The notes beneath the pieces are model-generated. The model was not told the origin of the DNA and did no database searches. It saw only the letters and a program-made list of their open reading frames with translations. Positions 46,364 to 58,846 of a DNA stretch of 64,000 bases are shown here, piece after piece. Source of the DNA: Scatophagus argus. Its lineage: Eukaryota > Chordata > Actinopteri > Scatophagidae. The stretch covers positions 11,798,001 through 11,862,000 of the forward strand of contig NC_058494.1 in the NCBI RefSeq assembly GCF_020382885.2. Direction: 5' to 3'. The position numbers were made by a program, and so were the translations under genes. The first letter of the stretch is position 1. Each line of letters starts with the position of its first letter.

Positions 46364-49300
46364 TTAGAGCTCCATTTTCTTTTTGCAGATCCAGAAGTTT
46401 TTATTTTCACATGCTGCATCATTCCAGTATCCATTTATACTGTGTGTTATTTCTACACAGTCTTCATTTCCTCTATGATTGTTAGGTTCATGGGATTGCC
46501 AGAAACTGAAATGAAAAACAGAAATTAGAAACAAACGAGGAAGTATTTAATCACCAGAAACGCATAAGATATGGCCATGTTAAAGTTCAAACAGCAATTA
46601 AAATCAATGCTTTGTTGTATGTGATGTAGTCATTTCATAGATATTCTAGACCGACAAAAGCTGTGTTATGTTATGCTCTGAAAGAACCTTAAATCCCATT
46701 AGTTTCAGCACTTTAATTAATCTGAATGAAAGAGAAATGTGTGAACCTCGTTGTCAGCGCAGTGCCATCCACCCATGTCCACTCTGCCGCTGCCTCTCTC
46801 TTTGACAGTCCAATCCACATTATCTTCTGGTACTGACTGGCAAATTCCTAATCAATTGATAATTTAGCAGTCTATTTAGTGGTGTGTTCATTTAATATTA
46901 TATATAAACACACACACACACACACATACCTGTTCTCCTTTGCTGTTGATAATCACCAAATCTCCTCCTCTTTGCAGACAGTCATCTCTACTCTCTTGCC
47001 AGGTTTTCTTGATTGAAGAAATGTAATATAAACTACTGTTGAAGTCCACCCACCCATGTTGGAAATAGACAGCTTTGACTGAGGACAAAGCAAACAAACA
47101 AACAGAAAAAATCCTCAATATCTCTGTATCAAAAAGAATAAACAAATTAATCTCAGACAACAAAAGTGCAGGTCATATTAACGCTGTTAACAAATGATAA
47201 ATATTTACACACTGTAAATATCACATATGAACGAGTACACCTAGTGTGTGTGGCAAACAGGAATGTCTTTGATCACAAGAGTAAGAGAACGGAACAGGAT
47301 TTTGAGGATTTTTCTTCATCATGAGCATGGCTATTGACACCTTGACACATATACAGTGTGTATATATTTTGTTTTAATATTTAATACATTTTATCTTACT
47401 TGCATGCATGTATATATATATTTTGTTTCTATTGTGTATTTTGCTTTTAGTATTTAATACTAAATTATACAAAATTATAGTTTCTATCCAATTTTTTTAT
47501 TTTATGCTTGCTATTTGTTTGTTCCTGTACATATTTTGTCTTGTGATGCTGCAATACTTGAATTTGCCCTCTGGGAATCAAGAATGGATTATCTTATTTG
47601 CATACTTACTTGATTTTACCTTTTTATCAAATATATCCTAAAAGCAGTCTATTCACCTCACACTTACCAAAGTTAGTCAGCTTGATCTTCAGTTCCTCTT
47701 GCTCCTCAGTACAGCTTTTTAATATGCCCTTAATGTCCAGTGTCTTATCTGCAAAAACAGAAAGACTTATCAAAGTTTGTCCCCAAATTATGGGACTATT
47801 TAATTTAATACAATATGAAATTTGTATTTTCATCTAATGTGGGATGGAGGTGACAATGGAGGTGACAATGGTCAGTACTGTTGCCTCACAGCCAGAGGGT
47901 TCTGCTCTAGCTTCCTACAGAGACATACAGGTTAAGTTGACTGATGAACGGAAGCATGAATGGATGTTTGTTGCCATGTGTCAGCCCTGTGATGAACTGT
48001 TGACCTGTCCAGGGTGAATCCTGCCTCTTGCCCAGTTGGGACCTGCTGCAGCACTAAAGAATAAGTGGTGATAGATAATAGGTGTATGGATAGTTGAATA
48101 GTTCCATTAGGCAACTGGATGTGAAGTTTTTCTAGAAGACATTTTGCCTCTCATCCATGAAGCTTCTTCAGTTCTAACTGATGGTGGGGAGTACTGGTAT
48201 ATATATATATACTGTGGGTGTGACAAAAGGCAATTGGAAACAAAGGTGCCTCAGGTCCCTCCTATTGAGTGGGCCGGTAGGGTCACCTGGGGAAGTGTTA
48301 ATGGTTGTGAGGGGGTTCTGATGTGTCATTGAAATCCCCGTCAGAGTGGTTTTGGTCACATGCCTCTTTGATGTGTGAACCTAGTGGGAACGGGTGAGAA
48401 ATGAATTTTTTGGGTGTTATAAGTGGGTGACACGTGGTGTCTTAGACCACCTGCTCTGTTGACTGATGTTTTTTCTAGGTTTTTCCAGGTTGACAAAGAT
48501 GTTCCCAATTGCCTTTTGTCACACCCACAGTATATATATTCGAGTACTCCCCACCATCAGTTAGAAGAAAAACTTCACATCCAGTTGCCTAATGGAACTA
48601 TTCAACCTTGACCATAACCTGGATGACTCTGAATCTCCATAGATATGATGTATGGATAATAGATAGATAGATAGACAGATGGATAGATACTTTATTGATC
48701 CCGAGGGAAATTCAAGTGATGATTTAATCTATCGGTAACAGATAATGTAGTTTAATGTAGTTAAATCATAAAAAGATGCCATTAGGGGGTAAACTGACTT
48801 TATGTACATAGAACTAAAAGCAGGTTTACAATTTGAATGTTTTGACTTGGGTTCAGTTGTTACTTGAAAAAAATTCATGGCACGAGTTTTGTGTGATAAC
48901 AAGCTCCGAATTCTGCTGAATCAACTTTGAACATCATCCCACCACAAGTTTTGATGAAACGCCAAACAGGAAAGAAACTGCAACGTGAGTGAATGTTACT
49001 GAATTGTAAAACACATGAATGAGCCCAACAAGACCAAGTTGTATTGAAGTAATACTATCATTAATGAAGCAATCTGCATGCCACTTGAAAGCTATATTTA
49101 GACTAAAAAAAACAAAACAAACTGTTGTTACTCCTTAAGCCCTGTAGTCTTCTTAAATTATACAATTATACTGTAACACTGTACTGCAACACCACATTGT
49201 AAAGCCTGTTTTTATGCGGATGGAACAATTTTAATTGTAATTGGCTTTTCTCTTAATCTGACCACTACAAACCTACAGTATCCTTTAGATACATTTCATG

Positions 49301-51067
49301 CATAATTTTACGTGGGTATTAAATATAAAACATCATTTCAAAACTGGAATATGCTATCCTCATCTATAGGAAGACAATAGCTCTTGTCACCTTAGCTGTC
49401 TCCACTAGTGATTCTGCATTAAAGTGTTTTGTAGGTTCCTATATTTCTCACTCCAAATGTCAGCCTAGCAACATCCTCATAGTTTTTGATTGAGAAATCC
49501 AACTTTAACAAGTAAGTGTCAAGTTCAGGAGTACATACATGTGTATTTTGTTCAGACTTCCTCACACTTTTGGCCACAAAGTCATTGTGATTATACTGGC
49601 TTTCATTTATGACAGTGAATCATCATAACAGAACTTTAGACACTAACTGGGATTTTTTGAGATGACATAAGTGTCAACACCTTGGACTCACACCCTTTTT
49701 TAACTCTGATTATTAGTGTAGTTTAATCATCATACTTACCAAAGTTGATGCGCTTCAAAATGTCGTCAGTCAGATTTTTACAAGTGGCATCGATACCTGG
49801 TGTAGAGGCTAACATCATTTGCAACAGAATCAGATTTTGTCCCCAGGAGACAATTGAATTTAACACAGATTTACACAGAAAGCTGCACCTCTAGTGGTCA
49901 TGATCAATTTCTCTCACTGGTGTTAGAATAATAATATTTATTATTATAGTAATATAGTAATGCAATATAGTAATGCAATAATTCAAGAGAACTCACAGAG
50001 AGCAAGACGCAGGCAAATGTTTAGGGCAGCTTGTGAGATACACAAAAGACCCAAGAAACAAATGCTCACAGCAGTGCATCCATACAGTTTTTGTCCTGTG
50101 TGTGGAAAACATAAGTGCACACACACATACACACACACACACACACATACACACACACACACACACGCACAGTGTGTTACAATATTTTTGTAGCACTTCT
50201 TCAAGATTGCACTGTGTAGTTACTTCACATTTTCTCCCTTTATCTTTGTACAGCATGTGTTTTCTAATTTATTTCCTGTTCCTCTTGTGTTTATAAATAC
50301 CATAGTTATCTGATTGCTGGTGTGTTTTGGAAGAAGATTAAAAAGGAAGTGACTGCTGTAGTCACCCGGTTGTCTTCGGCTTGCGGCAGTTATGACGTGA
50401 CTTTAATTGACAACTTAAACTTGTTTTGGAAACCAAAAGTCTTTTCTGATTCTGATTCTGATTCTGAAGACAACTTTATTTGAGGGATGACCTTCATCCA
50501 AATAATGCTGATTTGGATTTGGGTTTGTGGCATATTCTGCGGATATAGAGTCTGAAATTACAAACACTGGCATGGTGTCAATTTGCTTGTCCAAGCATTT
50601 TATTTTCAGGTCTGTTTTTTTGTGAGAACTGCATCAAAGTAAGTAAATAAATAAATAAAAGCATTCAAAATTAAGTTGAAAATAAGTAACGTGAAAAACG
50701 TACAAGATGACGTAATGTATAAAATAAAGATCTAAAATACTGACATAAAAGACCAAAATAACATTTTCACTTCTACACTTTGAATGTGAAAAAAACAAAT
50801 AGATTCTTTGGAGATTATTTCTTAAACTTTTAAATGACAGTGTGCCTTGTATGGTCCAATAGATTTGTATATTCAAAGCAAGATGGTTTTAATGGTTACA
50901 TGGTTAAAACAACCTAACACTGAAAGAATTTTTGTCTCACCAGGTGCTGCAGTAGCCACTTTATGGCTTTCACCAGTGTAGCTCTGCAAGGCAATGCTCC
51001 TGGATGGAGCAGCAGGGAGATTTCCAGTTTCAATAGCGATCTCTGATTCGTCTTCATGTTTAGCCAT
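46364..51067 (-). CDS. C-type lectin receptor 3, type II membrane protein with two neck exons (251 aa)
   Basis: Seven exons in frame: 50941-51067 (cytoplasmic, [16 protein letters not shown]), 49997-50095 (transmembrane, [15 protein letters not shown]), 49740-49796 and 47668-47748 (two short neck exons), 46930-47078, 46747-46847 and 46364-46505 (lectin domain, ending CKKKMEL). The tail aligns with lectin gene 6 (EIAMDYVNLPEA against [12 protein letters not shown]), so the tyrosine of the Y-x-N motif is replaced by Thr. The lectin domain keeps HEPN and YWNDAAC; the middle exon has [13 protein letters not shown] in place of the usual [10 protein letters not shown]. The neck contains CKNLTDD, with a Cys that could link chains. 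The first lectin exon uses a donor set in a GT tract. Non-signalling or adaptor-dependent is inferred. Confidence 0.87.
47850..48085 (+). mobile_element. Decayed copy of the tRNA-derived SINE
   Basis: Follows the 43770 element in order (tgttgcctcacagc.agagggtt, ctgttgacctgtccagggtg, aatcctgcctcttgcccag, aataagtgg) with many substitutions and a deletion. Lies in an intron of lectin gene 3. Confidence 0.65.
48093..48607. mobile_element. Inverted-repeat (foldback) element, about 515 bp
   Basis: Left outer arm 48093-48133 pairs with 48565-48606 (attaggcaactggatgtgaa and its complement). Left inner arm 48172-48236 pairs with 48505-48566 (actgatggtggggagtact and gtgggtgtgacaaaaggcaa). The left arm carries about 40 bp more, containing catccatgaagcttcttcag. 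The arms total over 100 bp with few mismatches. The unpaired centre has no coding frame I recognise. Confidence 0.75.
48655..48716. repeat. (GATA)n plus retroposon tail tttattgatcccgaggga
   Basis: A GATA-type microsatellite joined to a very common fish LINE 3' end. A second example is at about 54988-55035. Confidence 0.6.
50105..50167. repeat. (CA)n microsatellite, interrupted
   Basis: CA repeat with two ATAC interruptions, just upstream (minus-strand sense) of the transmembrane exon of lectin gene 3. The antisense Cys/Val-rich frames it creates are not genes. Confidence 0.9.
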
Positions 51068-52940
51068 ATTTTACCTGTTGGAGTGTGATGGAAGTTACTG
51101 TTGGTGGCTTCTTCTTAGACTGGTTCATTCTGTGATCTGCTTCTCCTTTTGTATATTGCTTTCCCAGCAAGGCACTCTTGCTTACTTCCTCATTTTTAAG
51201 TATTTTTTTTTAATCAATAATCACATTTTTTCCTGTTGAAAATGCATTTGTAATTGGTAATTGTGAGGTAGCTCAGAGTCCAGTCTGAAAACAATTCTCA
51301 GTGCATCACAAGGCTCATACAATCTCTTACTGTATGACCATATTGTTGACAATACTTTGAACTGATACTAAATAAGTCAAAGTTGAGATCAGGTCAAAGT
51401 TTGAAGTGGGGAAGATGTGGTCACTAGAGGACAGCTGAGGCAACAAAAAAACCTCCTGAAATACTGTAAGAAATGTTCTTCATTTTGAGGACCACTAGAT
51501 TACGGTACATGTTGAAAGTTGAACTGAAGTACGCGTAACTGACCTGACTCAAAGCCATTTCCAAAACCTTGAGACAATTCCATTTGGAATTTCAAAATTA
51601 TTTTTGGCTAACCCCTGACCTTTTGACATTTTTAGACAACACAGAATGATTTCTGTCATTGAACACAAAATAAATCATTACTGCTTTCTAAAAGAGATGC
51701 TGGCAAACAGTGAGAATCAATCAGTTCATACAACAGAAGTCTCTTAAAGACTTAGTTAAGGCTGCCATTTAGATTAACTAACATGAACAGGCATCTCGTA
51801 TAGTTCAGTTGTCTTTTTCTGCCATCTACTGCATGTGGTAGGATTTTGATTTTTTTTTTAAAATTATGATAGAAAACATAATAATAAATGACAATAAAAC
51901 ATATTTAACTAAATATATTTTGCACACTATACAGTATTCTCAAAAAGAGAAGGTTGGATGATACATTTTCAATCATGTCAGAAAGCAAAGTACACACATT
52001 TCAAGAGCAACCATCTGCCATGATGGAGTGAAAATTTGATTGTCAAACATAAGGTGGGAGCAAAGGTTTTCTTATGGGTTTTGTAAAAACATGTCTGGAT
52101 ATACTGTACTGTCACCATGCACTGTTATCATTTAACTGCAGAATAGAATATCAGCTTGCTCAGGTTTTTGTAACTGTAATCTCTAATTACATTTATCTTT
52201 GTTCCTGCAGAAGTGTTTGAAGCAAAAGAGACCAATGTGTGAGATGAATTTGCAATAAATGTTTGTTTATTTATTTAAAATATTTTGAAGCAATAGTCCT
52301 CATCAGAATGGCAGAAATGAGACCACATCGCAGCAGTGCTATATAGCAGCAGTAACTAATATCCCTGTCTGGAAACAGGTTTGGGCACACACTGCATTCC
52401 AGTAATAATCACAAATCTACCCCCTCCTGCCTCTTTTCAGCACCTTACAGTCACAATGTTTACAGTACCTTACTATGTCTATAGCTTTAATTTATGTATA
52501 TATAATTTTCACTATGCATATGTATTTTAATTTCATACTGCACTACTGTTCACATGTATATACCTTTCATTTCATATTGCACTATTTGTTTACAATTTTC
52601 GATATATATTTCCTCTTGTTGCCTGAGATGTCCTGTGACGTTTCTGCCTTTGTTATCTGCCATGTTGTTTTTGCTATTTATTGTTTAAATTATTTTTTGT
52701 GGTGTACAGTGGCTGTCGAGAGCACCTCCCCTCAGTCTTAATGCTAATGTATGATCAACATTCTGGGTTTCCTTCCTCGTCAATGTATTCTGGTGATGGG
52801 GCTCTAAAAATTTTTTGGGGAAATGTGGGCTTAACGTGGATGTAAGACCAAAGCAGAAAGAAAAGTGTGTTTTCAGTTTGGCTTACTGTGGTTGTAATTC
52901 TACTGAAAAAGTGATTATCCTGGTAAATTTGGATGCTCAG
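51068..52940. other. Spacer between lectin genes 3 and 4
   Basis: No exon recognised. AT-rich, with short T/A tracts only. Confidence 0.4.
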
Positions 52941-55514
52941 TTATAGAGGAACTTTCTTTTCACAGATCCAGAAAATTGAAAAATCACACGGCTTATCATT
53001 CCAGTTGTTTTCCATTTTATGGTATCTTATTTCTCCACAGTCTTCCTCTTTGAGTTCAAAGCTGTTAGGCTCATCATTCATCCAGTAGCTGAAACCCAAA
53101 ATCAAATAATGCATGATTTGTAAAGGACACAACCCAAGAAACATTTCATCGACCAAATCATGCAGGGTTTTACTGATATAAATGATAAAGCTGTATGAAA
53201 AATGCCTAAACCTTGTGGTCAGTGGAGTCCCATCAACCCATTTCCATGTCCCCTCTGTCTCTCTGTCAGTCAGTCCAATCCACAAGTTATCCTTCAACTG
53301 TCTTGTGAATTTCTTTATACAAAGTGAAACAGCAATCAATAAAACCATGAAATTAAACAAATTTGAATTCATCCTCGACCACAACTTGACTTGCTTTCAT
53401 TCAATATTTTTTTGGTTTCCATCTCAAACATTAATTGATTAGTATAGGTATAGGTACACACACCTGTTCTTCTTTGCTGTTGATAATCATCAGGTCTGCA
53501 CCTCTTTGCAGACAGTCATCTCTACTCTCTTGCCAGGTTTTCTTGATTGAAGAAATATAATATAAACTATTGCCGAAGTACACCCATCCTTGTTGGGAAT
53601 AGTTTGCTTTAATTGAGCACAAAAAACAAACAAACAAACAAAAAAAATCAATAACAACAATATTTCAGTGACAAAGTACTAGAGTAAAAGTACTAAAGTA
53701 AAGAGTACTATTATCCATTGGCGGTGCTCAAACTAGAAGTGTGTGAGGCTAACAGGAAGCCTGAAACTGATACTGGTTGATTAGAAGTTGCCACACTTAG
53801 TATTTATTTAAAAACTATTGGCAGAATATACTCAGAAAGAAAATTATTTACAGAATATTTTTTTGAATTTTTCTTCATCGTGAGCATCGTGTCACATTTC
53901 ACATGAATGATACTCGGAAAAAGTCACCTGTATCAGATACTCATTTCAGCTGAGTACTCGCTTAGCTGAACTGAATAAACAATGGTTAAATGATCAGATG
54001 AAAACAGAATTAAGGAGAATTGGATGCTTAATTTACTTCACTTCACTTCTTTATCATTTATATCCTAAATAGCAGCCATGCAAGCAGCTCTGTGAGGCTG
54101 TAATCAGGCATAGCAGTGCTAGCAGCGAAATGCTAATGTGGTCACAATGACTACAATTACCCTGTTCACCATCGTGTGTGTGTGTGTACACCTGATAATT
54201 ACCAAAGTCAGTCAGCTTGATCTTCAGTTCATCTCGCTCCTCTGTGAGGATTTTTAATTTGGTCTCAATGTCTTGTGTCTTCCTGTCTGCAAAAGCAGAA
54301 AGACTGATCAAAGTATCAAAAAATGTCCACAAATTACAAGATAATTTACTTTAATACAATATGAAAATCATATTTTCAACCACAGACTTACAGTGGTAAG
54401 TACTACTTCCTCACCTGCTGAATGGGAGCATTCAATCAACAATCATCAGTTAGTTATTATTATGTTTTCCGATTGCTTCTGATTCTAAACATCACAAAAA
54501 AACTTTTGTGTATGCACTGCATGCGATTTGTGCTTGTAAAGTTATCATATTTGCACACAGATTGAAGAGACTAGGTTGACAAAACATACATGCAAAGGGA
54601 CAAAACAGAAAAAAATAATCATCCTCATCAATATGACAATACATGTGCAGCTTTTAGTAAAAAATACAGCTGTTATAAGTCAGAAAATGAAATGAAATAA
54701 AAAACAAAACCAAATGCAGAAATACTACAAGTCATACAGAACTCAAAGAACATTAGTTAAAAAGGTTTTTCTTTTGATAGACATTAAATAATTATGTTTT
54801 TGATTGCATGAGTTGAACTGGTAAATGAGAGATCAGCAAATATCTCAATTGCGCAATCAGAATATTTAAGAGGAAAAAACAACTTCAGTCTTTGATTTCT
54901 CAGTAATAGGTGTGTTCTCTCTTTGCAGAGTGTTTCTATATTTGGTTGTTATGATTTATTAATGCTGTACATGTACTGTCAAATAAATGAAGATAGATAG
55001 ATAGATACTTTATTGATCCAGAGGAAAATTCGAGATGTTTACTCCATTTGCTTGTGTCATGTCAATTTGCATGTGATTTCTTCTGTGTTGGGCTTTATAG
55101 AGTAATCAAAATTTAAATAGAACAAAAAAGAAACACAAGTTGAAAGAACAATATCAAATGACTCACAGAGGGCAAGACGCAGTGAAATGTTAAGAGCAGC
55201 TTGTAGGACACACAAGAGTCCAAAACTCACAGCAACCACTCTGCAGAGTTTTTCTCCTGAATCAAAACATGCATGCAACATTTCTGCTGTTAATGAGCAG
55301 CCAGGCTTGATATTGTGATCTTTGAAACAAGAAACTGTCGAGCCATTTTTGCTTCACTTCTTGTACACTGTCTTTGGATAACTTCATATGTAGTCCATAA
55401 CCTAAGTATGGTATTTTCTGTAGCAATGTAATTTTTGTAAGCATGACAGTGTCAGCCTTAAAGTTACTTACTCCTGGATGAAGGATCAGACAGGTTTTCA
55501 TCTTTCGGAGTCAT
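52941..55514 (-). CDS. C-type lectin receptor 4, type II membrane protein with minimal tail (202 aa)
   Basis: Six exons in frame: 55472-55514 (short cytoplasmic start [14 protein letters not shown]), 55167-55256 (transmembrane, [20 protein letters not shown]), 54203-54286 (neck, [14 protein letters not shown]), 53464-53606, 53212-53312 and 52941-53088 (lectin domain, ending CEKKVPL). The tail has no tyrosine. The lectin domain keeps WIGLTD, WKWVDGT, DEPN and NNWNDKPC. The acceptor of the first lectin exon (CAATTAAAG) is weak; related genes use CAG there. The donor GTGTGTACC is the remnant of a GT tract. Closest paralogue by neck sequence is gene 3. Function as a soluble-tail or adaptor-coupled binder is inferred. 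Confidence 0.86.
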
Positions 55515-56597
55515 CTCAGTTTCCTCGTTAAAGATGATCTTAATTAATGGTGATCGCAAATTCCTGACACATGACAAGCTGTGTAATGGTGTTTTCTGAG
55601 AACTGCACTGATAAATAAACAGCTTCTTCTTTTCAGTTTACCACAGGAAATGACTTCTCTTCCTTCTTTCAGGAACGTATCGCCCACCCATTTTCTTTTG
55701 AAGGTTTTCCTCAGCTTTCAGCCTTTTCATAGATGAAAAAGATTTAACTTTATCATTAATTCAACATCAGCAAATATATATTAACTATATATGCAGCCAA
55801 AAATGAATATAAAGTCTTTCTGGTGAATTTCTAACAATGAAATTATCCCAATTTAGAGCTAACCATTGTTTTATAATCCATCACCATCTCATAACAACTC
55901 CGTCAACTATAACTACATCACATTGAGAGATGGCCAAGCCAGTAAGCAATCTTTGGGGTGGCAGCATCATGATACAATGTAAAAAAAAAAAAAAAAAAAA
56001 ATAGAAAACATTTGTCTGGACATGACAAAAATAATCCATCAATACATATTTCAAATTAAATTTTAATTGTAAAATTAGTTATTAATGAAATGCTTTGTTA
56101 ATATGCATGACACTTGTGGTTTTCTATATAGTATTAGTATTATACCTTTTAATATAGTATTGTCTATCCAACCATTTATCATTTATCACTGTTAAAGCTA
56201 ATACATTTTATGTTACAAGGGCTGTCATCTATGGTATCATTTTAAGCTCATGTCTATCCATTGTCTGTCTAACTTCATATGAAGCTGTTCAGTTCTGGTG
56301 TTGATTGTTGTTGGTAGTACAACACAAATTTAGGCATAAATTTGACCTCTGCACTGAAGGACTAACATTAACAACTTCCTCCCTATTTCCAGTAGCTCCA
56401 GTAGACAAGTTGTCCAGTAGACAAGAGCCATTAAAAACAGCTCCTGCTACTGGTGAGTATAAAGGGGGTGCAAAGTGACAGCATTCTGCATTTTAACAAT
56501 TGAGTCCGTGTTTAATTCATGTCTTTGTTTCCACCGGGCTGCATCTCTGCCTCCCTCTGAGAAGAAACTAACATAGAAGCTAACAGTGCTTGTAGAG
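55515..56597. other. Spacer upstream of lectin gene 4
   Basis: Contains a run of about 22 A at 55980-56001. No exon or recognisable element up to the hAT target-site duplication. Confidence 0.4.
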
Positions 56598-57309
56598 CAG
56601 TGCTTCTCAAATAGTGGGGCGCGTGTGACCCTGGGGAACATGCTTTTTTTGCCGTACTAGAATAAAGTGTAATTGCACATCCACTACAGTAGTTGGCAGT
56701 GGCGCTCTCATTGTCAGAGTGTGTGCAGGGAGTATTAGCTTTATGGTGTAGCGGTTTTTTTTGCACCGAGCAGGCGATATGAAGTGCAGTAAACGAACCC
56801 TTAAGAGACAAGAAGAAGACATTTTTAAAAGGGATGAAAAGAAAGGCGGACAGAGACGAAGATAATGAGACAAAAGTAACTCACCCGGAAGCTAAGACGA
56901 GGAAATGTGATGAAGCATATGTAGCGCTTGGCTTCACTACAGTGACTACAGTGGGAGACGAAAGACCGGTGTGTTTACTGTGTCTAAAAATGTTGGCAGC
57001 GGACAGCATGAAGCCAAATAAATTAAGGCGCCACTTGAAGACATTACATCCCAATCATGCTGATAAGCCGCTGGAGTTTTTTCAGCGAAAACGTGCCGAA
57101 TATTGCTAACAATCATCCCGCTTTGTGAATGCTACTTCAGTAAACCAGCGAGCACTGTTAGCATCATATTGTTGCATGTTCTTAAATATTATTACATATT
57201 ATTATTACTATTATTTATAGTCGCGGCGGAGAGTGGGTGGTGGGGTGGGGGGCGCGAATTGTTTTCTTCTTGCTGGGGGGGCGCAACAGAAAATAATTGA
57301 GAAGCACTG
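56598..57309 (+). mobile_element. Complete-ended, internally deleted hAT transposon
   Basis: Perfect 13-bp terminal inverted repeats CAGTGCTTCTCAA (56598-56610) and TTGAGAAGCACTG (57297-57309) are flanked by a perfect 8-bp target duplication TTGTAGAG (56590-56597 and 57310-57317). These are the defining marks of hAT elements. At 712 bp it is far too short for a full transposase (usually 600 aa or more) but keeps its N-terminal reading frame. Perfect termini suggest a fairly recent insertion. Confidence 0.95.
56834..57109 (+). CDS. BED-type zinc finger fragment of a hAT transposase (91 aa)
   Basis: Intact ATG-to-stop frame inside the hAT element, starting MKRKADRDEDNETKV and ending FFQRKRAEYC. 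Residues about 48-75 have C-x2-C (VCLLCLKM) and H-x4-H (RRHLKTLH), as in BED fingers of ZBED5/FAM200/SCAND3-like hAT proteins. The dimerisation and catalytic DDE parts are deleted. If transcribed it could bind the element's ends without transposing, acting as a repressor; this is inference. Confidence 0.7.
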   Translation: MKRKADRDEDNETKVTHPEAKTRKCDEAYVALGFTTVTTVGDERPVCLLCLKMLAADSMKPNKLRRHLKTLHPNHADKPLEFFQRKRAEYC

Positions 57310-57679
57310 TTGTAGAGACAGCTACTTGCTTTTTTTCCACTTCTTGTTGTGCCTTGTTCATTGTTCATAAATCAGTCGTGAGGGGAATGCGTAGCTGTAG
57401 CAGCATTATAGACCCATCTCTAACGTATCCTGTATCACTGTATCAATCATACAGTGTCTAGCAGAGAGGAAGAAGTTACATGCACAAAATAAAAGATCTC
57501 ATGACCTTGGGTAAAATACCAAATGACCAGCACTGAATCTTTGCACCACCACATTGACAAACTCAATGACAATGGAGGCCCAGACACATTTGTCTGGTAT
57601 TACATTTTAATGTAACAAAAAATTAACACAGTTTGCAAGCTCCTTCACTCTGCCAACTTGCAGTAGGTAGCAGTATATC

Positions 57680-58291
57680 TCACAAAAATGACCAAAGCAT
57701 CTCTGCAGACCTACAGGTCACCTGGATTCAAAGATGACTATTGAGATAGAGCTGAAAAAGAGGCGACTGAGAAACACCAAACGATACTTCACCAATGAGG
57801 CAGATGACAAGGTAGTGATCACTGCATTGAGAAAACCTAAAACTGGAAGATTTTTCAGTGTTGTGGAGGACGGTGGCATTCACTCTGTGGAGGACCCATT
57901 TAAGACAACGGGGGAAGCAAAATATAAGTTTGGAGTGCTTCTGAACTTCCACAAGTTAAAGAAGACTCACTCAGAGATCAGTGTGCTGAGCATGAAAAAC
58001 ACTCACCTGTGAAGAGAAGGCTGATACTGGAGAGAGCTAGCCAGTGAAATGCAAAGCCATCCAGGGCTTCCCAAAAATGACAGTACTGTGGCTAGTTATG
58101 CCCAAATCTTGGGGTCAGCCTCATTAAAATCTACCTCTATGGCCTCAAAAAGTCTGAACAAGATGGGAATGCAGAGCATCATTCATCAGATTGCCAAGCA
58201 GATTTTACATGATGAAGTTATAAATGAGTTTGCCTTCAGGAGGACAAAAAGAGAAAGATTCAGAGGAATAAAGGTCAAACAGGACACATAA
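57680..58291 (+). pseudogene. Unrecognised coding-like remnant with frame breaks
   Basis: Two consecutive open stretches on the plus strand, 57734-58012 (MTIEIELKKRRLRNTKRYF..., 92 codons) and 58049-58291 (MQSHPGLPKNDSTVASYAQ..., 80 codons), preceded by MTKASLQTYRSPGFKDDY ending in a stop. The composition looks protein-coding (charged, no low complexity), but there are stops between the pieces and no splice sites joining them. A processed pseudogene or decayed transposon frame is possible. I do not recognise the family. Confidence 0.4.
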
Positions 58292-58846
58292 CATCACAGA
58301 TCTAAATGAGGGGGTACTCCTTTATGCATAACATTTCAGAGGGGCAATTGCACAAATTTTCTTTTCAAAGCATGAAATTATCAGTAAGCATAAACATATA
58401 TTTATCCCTAGGCAATAACTCATTATAAAAAGGCCACTTCCATTGTGAAGCTATCTTTTAAGCTAAGCTAAAATAAACATAAAATGAATAATATATTTTA
58501 TGGTTTGTACACTTTTCTTTCCTTGAGATATATATATATTCATCATTCATTTTATCACATGCAAAATTTTATTATACATTTGATGTCACAAACATTAACT
58601 AGCCTATAACTAATAAATAGACCTCCTGACAGCATACAACGTACTGCATTTACACATGACACACTCACAACTTACAAACATCCAAAACTGTTTCCATCTG
58701 TAAACTCCAAAAGGTCCTGAATATCTTGATTCTCAGCAAAGACACTTGGTATAGCACCTCAACTCCTTTTTCAGTGCAGTTTGGCAAAGCAGTTTAGCAT
58801 CAGCTTTTCAGCATTGAGTAATCCCACAACAATCTCCTCAGAAAAT

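Noticed and set aside
49983-50256. Minus-strand Cys/Val-rich frames
   Set aside because: Produced by the CA microsatellite. The real exon is 49997-50095 in the frame fixed by splice phase.
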